A stretch of DNA of 64,000 nt, taken from NCBI GenBank assembly GCA_020073215.1, contig JAIQFO010000020.1:1-64000 (forward strand). Direction: 5' to 3'. Source of the DNA: Terriglobia bacterium (lineage in GTDB: Bacteria; Acidobacteriota; Terriglobia; Terriglobales; Acidobacteriaceae). Positions 9,268 through 17,972 of the stretch are shown piece by piece (the stretch's first letter is position 1; the number at the start of each line of letters is the position of its first letter). The position numbers were made by a program, and so were the translations under genes. The notes below the pieces were generated by a model. It was not told where the DNA came from. It did not search any database and saw only the letters and a list, made by a program, of their open reading frames with translations.

Positions 9268-10011
9268 GTGAAAACCACACGTACCGCCGAACTCTCCACC
9301 GGCGTCCCTCCAGTCGAAGCCGAAGCCGTGAAAGTGCTGATCGCCGATTCCGGTCCGATTCAATCGCAACTCCTGACGCGGGCTTTGAAAAGCCGGCGCG
9401 AGTTCGACGTCTCCGCCGTCGCTTTGGAGACGGCCGCTCTCCACGATTTCATGCAGTCGAATCACGTCGACGTGGTCCTGGTCGCGGGGAACCACTTGCC
9501 GGATTTGAGTTTGCTGCGCTGGTTGCGGGTTTCCTATCCCCGAGCCGCTCCTGTGCTGCTGGCCGAAAGCGAAGACCGCGATCTGGTGGTGAATGCCTTG
9601 CGGGCGGGTGCGAAAGGCATCTTCCTTTTTACCCACACGCCTTTTTCGATGCTCTGCAAGTGCATTCACTGCGTTTTTCGGGGAGAGGTTTGGATCAACC
9701 GTCAGCAGATGAATTATGTGCTCGAAGCTTTATCGGAGGTGCCCACGCTGCGGGTGGTCAACTCCCGCGGCAGGTCCTTGTTGACGCCTCGCGAGGAGCA
9801 GGTGGTCGCACTCGTAGCCGACGGCTTGACCAACCGCGGCGTTGCCGGCGAACTGGGGCTGAGCGAACACACCATCAAGAAATATCTGTTGCGCATTTTC
9901 GACAAGATTGGGATTTCGAGCCGTGTGGAGCTGGTTCTCTACGCCATGTCGCACGGCGAGAATCGCCCGGCCGAATGGATGCCGAGCAATGCCCAGCAGC
10001 CCGTGGCGTAG
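9268..10011 (+). CDS. LuxR/NarL-type regulator with atypical receiver domain
   Basis: A 247-aa DNA-binding regulator starting at a GTG. The only nearby ATG (9260) is followed at once by a stop. Residues ~20-140 resemble a receiver domain (VKVLIADSGPIQSQLLTRAL; LLAESEDRDLVVNALRAGAK). However, the strand that should end in the phospho-accepting Asp reads DVVLVAGNHLPDLS, and the acidic pair is reduced to ADS. The C-terminal LuxR HTH is intact: LTPREEQVVALVADGLTNRG, then LGLSEHTIKKYLLRIFDKIG. It is transcribed divergently from the exopolysaccharide operon and is its likely regulator, probably phosphorylation-independent. That link is inference from position. Confidence 0.85.
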   Translation: MKTTRTAELSTGVPPVEAEAVKVLIADSGPIQSQLLTRALKSRREFDVSAVALETAALHDFMQSNHVDVVLVAGNHLPDLSLLRWLRVSYPRAAPVLLAESEDRDLVVNALRAGAKGIFLFTHTPFSMLCKCIHCVFRGEVWINRQQMNYVLEALSEVPTLRVVNSRGRSLLTPREEQVVALVADGLTNRGVAGELGLSEHTIKKYLLRIFDKIGISSRVELVLYAMSHGENRPAEWMPSNAQQPVA

Positions 10012-10154
10012 GTGCGCGCGATAATCGAGTCCGGAGGGACGAGCGAGTCCTCACGCAACCTCTATAGGGCCTGGGCATCGACTCCCGACTCTCTCCAATT
10101 CAGCACCGGCCAGCTCACCACCGATGCCTGAGCGCGAAACTCAAGGCCGGCGGA

Positions 10155-10160
10155 TACAAT
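10155..10160 (+). promoter_or_regulatory. -10 box (TACAAT) for the small membrane protein gene
   Basis: TACAAT at 10155-10160 is followed by an AGGAGA ribosome site at 10180-10185 and a GTG at 10193. Because the promoter lies inside a longer open frame that begins at 10124, it argues for the GTG start. Confidence 0.45.
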
Positions 10161-10192
10161 GGCGATATGCGAAATGGCCAGGAGACCGCCCG

Positions 10193-10597
10193 GTGACGGA
10201 TCCCGCGTCCCAGTCCCAATCGAAAGTCGCGCGCCGCTGGACCGTGATCGCTTCCGGCCTGCTTCTTCTGGCGCTCGCGCTGGTCGTGATCTACACCGGT
10301 CCCAATGCTTTTCTCAGCCCGGTGGCGTTGGTGGTGGTGGCCGCGATCGGGCTGGCCGCGCTGCTACTCCAGGTGTGGTTTCGCCGGGATCTTCCGATTC
10401 ATTCTCCGCTCTGGCTTAACACCCTCGGCATTCTCTGTGCCATGGTGTCGTTGTTCGCGGATTACCTCCGTATGACGCGCCGGGCGCTCGATCTCGTGGC
10501 GTTTGCCGCCGTGATCTGTTTCGGCATCAGCGGATCGCTCATCCTGCACGCCCTGCGACGGCGAGTACGAACGCCGCAATCCACCGAAGCCAAGTAG
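10193..10597 (+). CDS. Small integral membrane protein, function unknown
   Basis: Predicted 134 aa with about four transmembrane helices: VIASGLLLLALALVVIY, PVALVVVAAIGLAALLLQVW, LGILCAMVSLFADYL and VAFAAVICFGISGSLILHAL. A basic C-terminal tail (RRRVRTPQSTEAK) points to a cytoplasmic end. The open frame extends upstream to an ATG at 10124, but AGGAGA sits 7 nt before the GTG at 10193 and a TACAAT box lies at 10155, so I chose the GTG. I do not recognise the family. The neighbours (LuxR-type regulator upstream, rmlD downstream) give no firm clue. Confidence 0.7.
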   Translation: MTDPASQSQSKVARRWTVIASGLLLLALALVVIYTGPNAFLSPVALVVVAAIGLAALLLQVWFRRDLPIHSPLWLNTLGILCAMVSLFADYLRMTRRALDLVAFAAVICFGISGSLILHALRRRVRTPQSTEAK

Positions 10598-10616
10598 CTC
10601 GGGCGGCCTTCCCATT

Positions 10617-10622
10617 TACAAT
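10617..10622 (+). promoter_or_regulatory. -10 box (TACAAT) giving a leaderless or near-leaderless rmlD mRNA
   Basis: TACAAT ends 6 nt before the ATG at 10629, so transcription should begin at or next to the start codon. No Shine-Dalgarno sequence fits between them. The same geometry recurs at 24719-24724 (phoB) and 45952-45957 (sucA). Confidence 0.5.
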
Positions 10623-10628
10623 GTCCGC

Positions 10629-11507
10629 ATGCGTGTCACCTTGTTCGGTGCATCGGGACTGCTTGGCCATGAACTGGTTCACGAGTTGAGTGGTACCGGC
10701 CGGAACCGTGAGCAAGATCAGTTGACGGCGTTTTCCATCGAAGACGCCGATCTGCGCGATCACGCGCGCGTGCGCAACTTAGTTCGCGATTCCCGTCCCG
10801 AGTGGATTCTTCTGCTCGCCGCTTACACCGACGTGGATGGCTGCGAATCCAACCGCGATCTCGCCTTCGCGGTGAATTGTGACGGCGCCGTCAATGTGGC
10901 CGAAGCTGCGCGTGAAACCGGGTCGCGATTGCTGTTCGTGAGCACGGACTATGTTTTCGATGGCGGTAAACGCTCGCCTTACCAAACCAGCGATCCGAGA
11001 AATCCAACCAGCGTTTACGGTGAGAGTAAAGCCCGGGCCGAGCAGCGGCTTCTAGAGATTCTGCCCCAGGTCTGCATCGCCCGCACTTCGTGGCTCTTCG
11101 GCCACGCAGGCAAGTGCTTTCCAGCAACCATTCTGAAGCTGGCGTCAACCCGCCCCGAAATCTCCGTGGTGAACGATCAGCGGGGCAGCCCGACATTCAC
11201 CTGCGATCTCGCATCCGCTCTGGTCAAACTTTGCCGCGCGTCCGCGCAGGGAATCGTGCACGTCACCAACTCCGGCAACTGCACCTGGTACGAGTTTGCC
11301 ACGGAAATCGTTCGCCAGTCCGGATTGCCCGCCGCAGTCAAACCCGTGACCACCGCTGAATTCCCTCGCCCGGCGCGGCGTCCCGCCTACTCCGTTCTGT
11401 CGCCCGACAGCCTGCACGCGTACAACATTCACCTGCCGGACTGGCAGGATGCGTTGCGCCGCTATCTCGCGAGCGCGCAGGTTGTTCCTGCTCCCGCCGT
11501 CCCGTAG
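10629..11507 (+). CDS. rmlD: dTDP-4-dehydrorhamnose reductase
   Basis: A 292-aa extended SDR enzyme that reduces dTDP-4-keto-L-rhamnose with NAD(P)H in the last step of dTDP-L-rhamnose synthesis. The N-terminus has the nucleotide-binding GASGLLG. RmlD features follow: LLAAYTDVDGCESNRDLAFA, FVSTDYVFDGGKRSPYQTSD, the catalytic YGESK (Y-x3-K) and ARTSWLFGHAGKCF. Length is typical. It could feed rhamnose into the exopolysaccharide operon upstream, although the other rml genes are not in the window. Its promoter appears leaderless. Confidence 0.92.
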   Translation: MRVTLFGASGLLGHELVHELSGTGRNREQDQLTAFSIEDADLRDHARVRNLVRDSRPEWILLLAAYTDVDGCESNRDLAFAVNCDGAVNVAEAARETGSRLLFVSTDYVFDGGKRSPYQTSDPRNPTSVYGESKARAEQRLLEILPQVCIARTSWLFGHAGKCFPATILKLASTRPEISVVNDQRGSPTFTCDLASALVKLCRASAQGIVHVTNSGNCTWYEFATEIVRQSGLPAAVKPVTTAEFPRPARRPAYSVLSPDSLHAYNIHLPDWQDALRRYLASAQVVPAPAVP

Positions 11508-11575
11508 CGTCGACTTCTGCATCAGAGGCGCTACCAGACTCGCCCGAAGAAAACGGAATACGATCGCAGTGTTCG

Positions 11576-14500
11576 TCACCACGACCGCCCAACGTAAACA
11601 TTGAAAGTTCTCAGGACTCCATTCAGATTCGGATTCCAGTAATCTCTATAGCTGCCGTAGTAGAATATCAGCCCTCCTTCGAACTTGCGCGGAAACAAAT
11701 AGTAAACTTTCGATTGTCCAATCCATTGGGGAACGATCACCTGCGAGACCTGAGTCGCTCCCAGTTGCAGATTGCCAAGGGCCTGCTGGAAGAGCACCGG
11801 ATCGAAAGTATCCGACGAAATCAGCGACTGGTTGCCAAGCAGGGCCGCGTCGTTCGGATTCACATCGGGCCGCATTCCGCTGCGGGCCGAGTTATAGGTG
11901 AGCCTGAGATTGAGGCCCAAACGTTGCTTGACCGTGTAGGTGGACTCACCCCAGTAGGTCTGGCTGATCTGTTTGTAGGGGACAGCGGGTTCGTTTACCA
12001 CATATCCCACAGCGCTATCGTTCTGAAACGCCATGTACGTCGTCAGATTATTCTGTTGATACGAGTATCCCAACCCTAAGTTCCAGCTCGGCACAAACCG
12101 CAGCGTGGCACTAGCTGTGTCGGTGTAGAAACGGTTATGTCTCTGAAAGTCACTAGCGAGGCCTGTTCCATCCGATCTGAGGAGTGGGATGGCTGCAAAG
12201 GCGTTCTGCAGATTGATGCTGGTGTCGTTCGTGAAGACCAGCCATTTAGTCGGTGTAAGCGAGACATTTACGAATGCGCGGTTGTTGCTTTGCGGCACGA
12301 TTAAGTATCCAGGATTGTGAGTCCCCGTCCATTCATATCCGGCTCGTGCGCTCCAGTGGTCGCGATCGCGATAGCGGAGCGCCAGTCCGGTAGTGTTGCT
12401 AAATGAAGAAGGCACCACGGTCAGCAAGTCTGTGTTGTCAAAAGAGTAGATTTGCGGCCACAGCGAAGCATTGGAGCGGGTGATCCCGCTGCGCTTGTAA
12501 TGGGCTTCCACATCGAAGCCTTTTGGCAGCTCGTAGTCCAACCGCACGCCTTCCGAATGATTGTGGTACGAGACATTGCCGTACAGATTGTAGAAGGGCG
12601 TGAAGTTGTTGATGAGGTTCTGCTGATGGTAGTCGGCGGTCACGCGCAAGCGGTCAACCGGGCGCCAGTTCAGCGTCTCGTCCGAGTCAAACCCGTTCTG
12701 CGGGTTCCCGGTCAAGTTGTTACGTAAGCGGGTGTAATTCACGTTGCCGTTGAAACTGAGCTTAGGGGAAGCCGTCCAGTTCAAGCTCAAGCTGTCCGAC
12801 GACGACTGGTTCGGAGACGGAATATCCAGGAAGTAATTCCCGGCAGCAACAGGAGGTGGCACGGGTACCGGTGGAGGGGGCGGCTCATCCGCCGGCGTAA
12901 ACGGTCCTGCATAGGTTGCGATGGGAAATGTGAGCCGGTCATTGAAGCTAGTGAATTGGTGTTGGTACGTGAGCCGCACCGGACCCAGGTCAACATCCGC
13001 CCCTCCGGCAATATTTCGCGTCGTGTAGTTGACCGGCTGGAAATGGGAAGTGTAGTGACACAGTTCGCCGCAGGTGGTCGTGGTGTTCTCATCCAGGTAA
13101 GCGAGTTGGGTTACGCCGCTCCTCGCTTGCCAACCCCCTTTCACGAACAGATGGACCGGCAGCTTTGGCACTTTGAGTTGCGCATACGCATTGCCCAGTC
13201 TTCTCTTCACTCCAAACGTAGTGTGGGACGGGATGAGATCCGTGATGGGCAGGAGGTCCGGCGACATTACGCCCGCGTAGAAGGGGTAATTGTCTTGTTG
13301 TTGAACGAAGCTGCGTGTATCAAAGCCGGCCCGCAAATGTTTGCCAACGGTGAGCTGGGACGCGGCGGAGTAATCGTCCCCGGTGAGAACATTGCCTCGG
13401 GAAATAATGGTCACGTGGTTCTGTGGTGAGACATACGCGGTCGCGACATCGGCGCCCGCCGACTGTTGCAGGCTGTCATACTCGCCGACTCGGCCCAAGA
13501 AGCCCGAACCGTCGAGAAACCGGTAAGAGCCGGGAGTAATGGAATAAGCGGAAGAGGCAGCGCCCAACTGCGTCTCCGTGCCCGTGGGATCACTGTTCCC
13601 ACCCGGCATATTCCCGCCTGACATATTCCCACCTGACAACGGCGCGAGATATGCGGAAACTGCCGCGAGACCGCCGCTAGCGGCGCCAGCCCCATACACC
13701 GGCATGTGAGACGGAGCCGGATGTACGGAGGCCGACATCGGCGAATGGGAAGGTACCAGTGTTGCAGCGGTGTGCGCGGAGAGCGACTGAGAGGGCTGAA
13801 CAGGCACGCCATAAGGACCTTTGTCTACAAATCTGCTCCCGCCGCTCGGAGTGGCGACATCGCTGCCATGAATCGACCCATGGCAGTTGGTGCAACGATC
13901 AACCAGAGGAAGACCGGCTCCGTTGTGGTGGCCGGTATGACACTGCAAGCACAGTGCGGGAACACTCACGGACAACAGGTTGGTGTTTGGCGAGCCATGG
14001 GCGCTGTGACAGCTCATGCAATTTTCCGTGACCGGGGGGTGCTGGTAGGCAAACGGCCCGCGATACTGCGCATGGCAACCCAGACAGAGTTGATTCACGT
14101 TTGCCGTCCGCAGGTTGTTACCGGCCGCTCCGCCATGCGGGTCGTGGCAGTCGGCACAGCTCATCTTTCCTTCCCGCAGTGGGTGGTGATAAGGCAAGCT
14201 CATTTCTCCGCGCTGGCGTTGGTGACAGCTCAGGCAAGCATCATTGCCCTGCCATCGCGGCTGCATAATTGCTTTGCTTTCCGGCACGAGGTTCTCAACG
14301 GCGGCTACGCGGCCCGGAGTCATCACGTCGATCATCGCCTCGGCTTTGTGCCCGGCCTTGGCCCCGTAGGTGTGAGTCTGATGGCAATCAATGCAGCGGA
14401 CTTTATTCGACGCATGAGTGCCGGCCATCCAGTTCCGGATTTTGGCATCCTGTGCATGACAACTGAGGCACACGCCATTCGCATCTGTGGCGGATCGGTG

Positions 14501-14800
14501 GGAGAAGGAAATAATCTTCGCAATATCCCCGCCGCCCTCGACGTGCAGGCTGCCAGGACCGTGGCATGCTTCGCAATCAAGACCCTGCTGAGCATGAAAG
14601 GCATGCCGGAAATCGGTGGCGATATCGGAGTGGCATGCCGTGCAGGCCTCGGCACCGACCGGCGTGGCGCCTGGAATTTGCACATACTTTGCGAACGACG
14701 CCATCCCGTAGGCAGACTTTTTCTCTGCTGAGGATGGCGCTGGCGTGAACAGGAAAGAAGTGGAGAAGAAAACAGCGAGGAGCAAAGCGCGTCGCCGCAT
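11576..14800 (-). CDS. Decaheme c-type cytochrome fused to MtrB/PioB-like outer-membrane barrel
   Basis: A 1074-aa protein with a signal peptide (residues 1-25) and ten CxxCH heme sites at about residues 53, 76, 111, 136, 189, 215, 239, 261, 284 and 303, spaced as in DmsE/MtrA-type decaheme cytochromes. A low-complexity Ser/Pro/Gly-Asn linker (~310-415, with GGNM repeats) leads into ~650 residues of alternating-hydrophobic beta-strand sequence. The protein ends in VYVGRSW, and the terminal aromatic residue is the usual outer-membrane barrel signal. An additional CGELCH (C-x3-CH) lies near residue 577. In MtrAB-type conduits these two parts are separate proteins that carry electrons across the outer membrane. 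Here they form one chain. GGGAGG precedes the ATG at 14800. No extracellular MtrC-like partner is in the window. Confidence 0.88.
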   Translation of the reverse strand: MRRRALLLAVFFSTSFLFTPAPSSAEKKSAYGMASFAKYVQIPGATPVGAEACTACHSDIATDFRHAFHAQQGLDCEACHGPGSLHVEGGGDIAKIISFSHRSATDANGVCLSCHAQDAKIRNWMAGTHASNKVRCIDCHQTHTYGAKAGHKAEAMIDVMTPGRVAAVENLVPESKAIMQPRWQGNDACLSCHQRQRGEMSLPYHHPLREGKMSCADCHDPHGGAAGNNLRTANVNQLCLGCHAQYRGPFAYQHPPVTENCMSCHSAHGSPNTNLLSVSVPALCLQCHTGHHNGAGLPLVDRCTNCHGSIHGSDVATPSGGSRFVDKGPYGVPVQPSQSLSAHTAATLVPSHSPMSASVHPAPSHMPVYGAGAASGGLAAVSAYLAPLSGGNMSGGNMPGGNSDPTGTETQLGAASSAYSITPGSYRFLDGSGFLGRVGEYDSLQQSAGADVATAYVSPQNHVTIISRGNVLTGDDYSAASQLTVGKHLRAGFDTRSFVQQQDNYPFYAGVMSPDLLPITDLIPSHTTFGVKRRLGNAYAQLKVPKLPVHLFVKGGWQARSGVTQLAYLDENTTTTCGELCHYTSHFQPVNYTTRNIAGGADVDLGPVRLTYQHQFTSFNDRLTFPIATYAGPFTPADEPPPPPVPVPPPVAAGNYFLDIPSPNQSSSDSLSLNWTASPKLSFNGNVNYTRLRNNLTGNPQNGFDSDETLNWRPVDRLRVTADYHQQNLINNFTPFYNLYGNVSYHNHSEGVRLDYELPKGFDVEAHYKRSGITRSNASLWPQIYSFDNTDLLTVVPSSFSNTTGLALRYRDRDHWSARAGYEWTGTHNPGYLIVPQSNNRAFVNVSLTPTKWLVFTNDTSINLQNAFAAIPLLRSDGTGLASDFQRHNRFYTDTASATLRFVPSWNLGLGYSYQQNNLTTYMAFQNDSAVGYVVNEPAVPYKQISQTYWGESTYTVKQRLGLNLRLTYNSARSGMRPDVNPNDAALLGNQSLISSDTFDPVLFQQALGNLQLGATQVSQVIVPQWIGQSKVYYLFPRKFEGGLIFYYGSYRDYWNPNLNGVLRTFNVYVGRSW

Positions 14801-14941
14801 AGCGACCTCCCAAAAGTCGCCGTTCAGTCTAGTAGACTTACCGCAAGCATAATGTGATCCCCACTACATACATAGGTGATATATCTCTACTGCGGCAGTG
14901 ACGCTCCGCAGCCTCACGGTTAAGTCACCGCCCATCGGAGG

Positions 14942-15090
14942 CTGACCCGCCACCCTGAAGCAGGTGCGCCGTCCAACCCCCGCTGCCGTGGCTTATCCTT
15001 AAGTTTTTTTGAGGATTAATCGTGCCTTCTTTCGAGGATTAACCGTGAACCAGCGACGTTCTTGGATTCTGCTCGCTTCGCTCGGCTCGC
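14942..15090 (+). pseudogene. Truncated duplicate of the 5' region of the VPS10-like gene
   Basis: This stretch aligns with 17891-18013, the promoter, leader and first codons of the VPS10-like gene. Both share CTGACCCG near the start, a CGCTGC(C/T)GTG..TTATCCTTA block, TTCTTTCGAGGAT(T/C)AACCGTGAAC around the GTG start, and TGGATTCTGCTCGCTTCGCT in the signal-peptide codons. Similarity is lost after about 15080, just before the 3' end of the convergent patatin gene. The leader is itself partly duplicated here (two GAGGATTAA..GTG blocks at 15012-15046). The remnant would encode MNQRRSWILLASLGSR and then nothing recognisable. Confidence 0.65.
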
Positions 15091-15094
15091 GGTT

Positions 15095-16063
15095 TCAGTC
15101 CGCTGGCATGGGTGTTGGTCTCGCGACCAGAGCAGGCGTTTTTAGAGGGGCGGCCGTTTCCGCGGGAGCCGCCAGCCATTTGCGTACGTCCGGCAGCACG
15201 CGGCGCATCGCCAGTTCGCCCACGCGGATCAATTCGTCTGCGCGTTTGAAGTCGTCATAGTCAAAACCCGCTACATCGGGCTCGATTACGACATCGGCGG
15301 CGCTTCTCCACATGGAACTCATCATCTCCTGCGCGATGGCGAACGACTGCCCGATCACGTCAAAGTAATGCCGGGGCGCGCTCGTCTTCGACCACTGCCC
15401 TTTCAACTGCACGGCCAGCACGCGTTCCGCGCCCATTTCGCGGAGAGGAACTGTCGGCACGGGATAAGAGAGCATGCCATCCACCAACCAGCTCCCGCGA
15501 ATCTCCACCGGCAGGAACATCCCTGGATAAGCGCAACTCGCCCGCACCGGATCGATGATCGGACCGGAGGTAAAGACCGTTCCTTTCCCGGTGTTGAAGT
15601 CGGTGGCGGTCACGCCCAGAGGAATGCGCATTTCTTCAAAAGTCTGCACCTTCAAAGTTTGTTTCAGAAACGAGACCATGCGGTCGTTCGAGGCAAAGCC
15701 GTAACGCGAGAGCGTCCAGCGTGCGAAGGTTGTGAAGCGAACTTTGTGGGCGAGTTCTTCCAGTTCCGCGATCGTGAGTCCGCTGCAATACGCGGCGCCC
15801 ATGATTGCGCCCACACTGGTGCCAGCAATCATGCGAACCGGGACGCCTTCTTCTTCGAGGACTTTGAGAACCCCAATGTGCGCGATGCCGCGAGCAAAGC
15901 CGCCGCCCAAGGCGACACCAATGGCGGGGATACGCTTCGCCTCGGCTCCATTTGGTCGGCGGGAAAGTCCGCGGCCGAAGGCTTGCACAGACCGGATAAC
16001 CCTGTCCAGACTCTTCATCGGAACCCCACGTTCCGGGTTTGCCGGGGGGCGCAAACCCCACAT
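15095..16063 (-). CDS. Patatin-like phospholipase (RssA-type)
   Basis: A 322-aa patatin-family serine hydrolase with a Ser-Asp dyad. The oxyanion hole is GVALGGGFARGIAHIGVL, the nucleophile elbow is GTSVG (IAGTSVGAIMGAAYCSG) and the catalytic Asp lies in SWLVDGMLSYPVP. The usual DG(G/A) is DGM here. Family members release fatty acids from membrane lipids. No signal peptide is seen, so it is probably cytoplasmic or membrane-associated. An alternative start is the ATG at 16018 (MKSLDRVIR), which would remove 15 residues. The stop lies next to a truncated duplicate of the VPS10-like gene start. Confidence 0.88.
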   Translation of the reverse strand: MWGLRPPANPERGVPMKSLDRVIRSVQAFGRGLSRRPNGAEAKRIPAIGVALGGGFARGIAHIGVLKVLEEEGVPVRMIAGTSVGAIMGAAYCSGLTIAELEELAHKVRFTTFARWTLSRYGFASNDRMVSFLKQTLKVQTFEEMRIPLGVTATDFNTGKGTVFTSGPIIDPVRASCAYPGMFLPVEIRGSWLVDGMLSYPVPTVPLREMGAERVLAVQLKGQWSKTSAPRHYFDVIGQSFAIAQEMMSSMWRSAADVVIEPDVAGFDYDDFKRADELIRVGELAMRRVLPDVRKWLAAPAETAAPLKTPALVARPTPMPAD

Positions 16064-16310
16064 CCTACAAATGTTAAGATGCTATAAATCCGCTCCCGGA
16101 TACAAGGCACGTTTGTGCTATCTGGCAGTTACGGGAGATTCCACCTGTTAGTACCCGATGTAATCTCCCGATCTACAGTCGTGACTAAGGCCCTGTAATG
16201 CTGATAACTTACAGTCCTAACATGCAGTGGACGCCCGGCCGCCAGGTAAGGGGTATATCCAGGGCACCACGAAACCGGTGAAACAAGAATCACTGGCCAG
16301 AAGTGCAGCG

Positions 16311-17888
16311 ATGAATCGAACCGACATGTGGCGCCGCATCGACGCCCATCCCAAAAGGTGGGACATGCTGGTTGTAGGCGGGGGCGCGACCGGCGTAGGG
16401 GTTGCGATCGATGCCGCGGCGCGCGGCTACGATGTGCTGCTGCTCGAGCAGAGCGACTTCGGCAAAGGCACGTCGAGTCGCAGCACCAAGCTGGCACACG
16501 GCGGCGTGCGCTATCTGGAGCAGGGCAATATCGGGCTGGTCATGGAGGCGCTGAACGAGCGGGGTTTGCTCCTGCAAAACGCGCCCCACATCGTGCACGA
16601 TCGTGCCTTCGTCGTGCCGAACTACGATTGGTGGGAGGCTCCATTCTATGGTCTTGGCCTGAAGCTCTATGAGTTGCTGGCTGGCAAATATGGTTTTGGC
16701 GCCTCACGCATTCTTTCGAGGGAAGAGACTCTTGAACATCTACCCACCCTCAAGACCGAAGGCCTGCGCGGCGGCGCCGTTTACTACGACGGACAATTCG
16801 ACGACGCGCGCCTGCTCATCCACATGGTGGCCACGGCTTTCGAGCAAGGCGCCACGTTGCTGAACTATGTCGAAGTCACGGGGCTGACGAAGGACGCTCA
16901 GGGATTTGTCGATGGTGTCAGCGCCCGCGATGTAGAAACCGGCAACCAGTTCCGTGCCGCCGCCAAAGTTGTGGTCAACGCCACCGGCGCTTTCAGCGAC
17001 TTGCTTCGGCGGAAGGCCGAACCCGGCGCCACGTCGATGATCGCGCCCAGCCAAGGCATTCATCTGGTCTTCGATTCCAGCTTCTTGCGGGGTGAAAGCG
17101 CGGTCATGGTTCCTCACACCAGCGATGGCCGTGTGTTATTCGCAATTCCATGGCACGGCCACACACTAGTCGGGACCACGGACACGCCCATCGCGGCCGC
17201 CACGCTAGAGCCGGTCGCCATGGACGAGGAAATCGATTTTATTCTCGCGACTGCCGGCCAATACCTGACCAAAGCCCCTACGCGCGACGACGTGTTGAGC
17301 GTGTTCGCCGGCATTCGGCCGCTGGTGCGCGCTGCGGGCGCAGCCAGCGGCGTTGTCAGGTCCGCGGCGCTGGCGCGCGATCACGTGATCCACATCGACC
17401 GCTCCGGTCTGGTTACCGTCTGCGGCGGAAAATGGACGACCTATCGGCATATGGCCGAGGATTGCGTCGATCAGGCGGCCACGCTCGCGCAGTTGCCCGA
17501 CAAGCCCTGTGCGACCCACCAGTTGCACATTCACGGCTTTCACCCTGCAGCGAAAGGATTCGGCTCGCTGGCAGTCTATGGTTCAGACGCGGACGAGATT
17601 CGCAAGCTGATTGAGACTCATCCTGGACTCGGCGAACCGCTGCACGCGGCATTGCCCTACGTGAAGGCGGAGGTCGTCTGGGCGGCGCGACACGAAATGG
17701 CGCGCACCGTGGAAGACACGCTCGCCAGGCGCACGCGCGCCCTGTTCTTGAATGCGCGCGCAGCCATCGCCATGGCGCCCGCCGTGGCGGACTTGATGGC
17801 TGCGGAACTGGGCTGGGACGAGGTCGCCCGGACGAAGCAGCTGGCTGCGTTTCGTGACGTCGCTTTGAACTACGTACTCCATCGCTGA
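16311..17888 (+). CDS. glpD: Aerobic glycerol-3-phosphate dehydrogenase
   Basis: Predicted 525-aa FAD enzyme that oxidises sn-glycerol-3-phosphate to dihydroxyacetone phosphate at the inner membrane and passes electrons to quinone. The FAD-binding N-terminus is DMLVVGGGATGVGVAIDAAA, followed by the GlpD signatures GKGTSSRSTKLAHGGVRYLE and VRAAGAASGVVRSAALARDH. The C-terminal DAO_C domain includes EVVWAARHEMARTVEDTLAR. The frame is open from 16227, but the ATG at 16311 fits the family N-terminus (MNRTDMWRRIDAHPKRWDML). The 247 bp upstream (16064-16310) hold no other gene. No glpK or glpF neighbour is visible. Confidence 0.92.
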   Translation: MNRTDMWRRIDAHPKRWDMLVVGGGATGVGVAIDAAARGYDVLLLEQSDFGKGTSSRSTKLAHGGVRYLEQGNIGLVMEALNERGLLLQNAPHIVHDRAFVVPNYDWWEAPFYGLGLKLYELLAGKYGFGASRILSREETLEHLPTLKTEGLRGGAVYYDGQFDDARLLIHMVATAFEQGATLLNYVEVTGLTKDAQGFVDGVSARDVETGNQFRAAAKVVVNATGAFSDLLRRKAEPGATSMIAPSQGIHLVFDSSFLRGESAVMVPHTSDGRVLFAIPWHGHTLVGTTDTPIAAATLEPVAMDEEIDFILATAGQYLTKAPTRDDVLSVFAGIRPLVRAAGAASGVVRSAALARDHVIHIDRSGLVTVCGGKWTTYRHMAEDCVDQAATLAQLPDKPCATHQLHIHGFHPAAKGFGSLAVYGSDADEIRKLIETHPGLGEPLHAALPYVKAEVVWAARHEMARTVEDTLARRTRALFLNARAAIAMAPAVADLMAAELGWDEVARTKQLAAFRDVALNYVLHR

Positions 17889-17972
17889 AGACTGACCCGG
17901 GAACCTCTAGCGCCTGCCCTGTCCAATCCCCGCTGCTGTGATTTATCCTTAGCATTCTTTCGAGGATCAACC

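Noticed and set aside
9102-10067. 321-aa plus-strand frame overlapping the LuxR-type gene
   Set aside because: Arg/Ser-rich off-frame translation. The LuxR HTH is in the other frame.
13706-14731. 341-aa plus-strand frame opposite the cytochrome
   Set aside because: Antisense to the ten-heme region. The opposite strand has regular CxxCH motifs, a signal peptide and a ribosome site.
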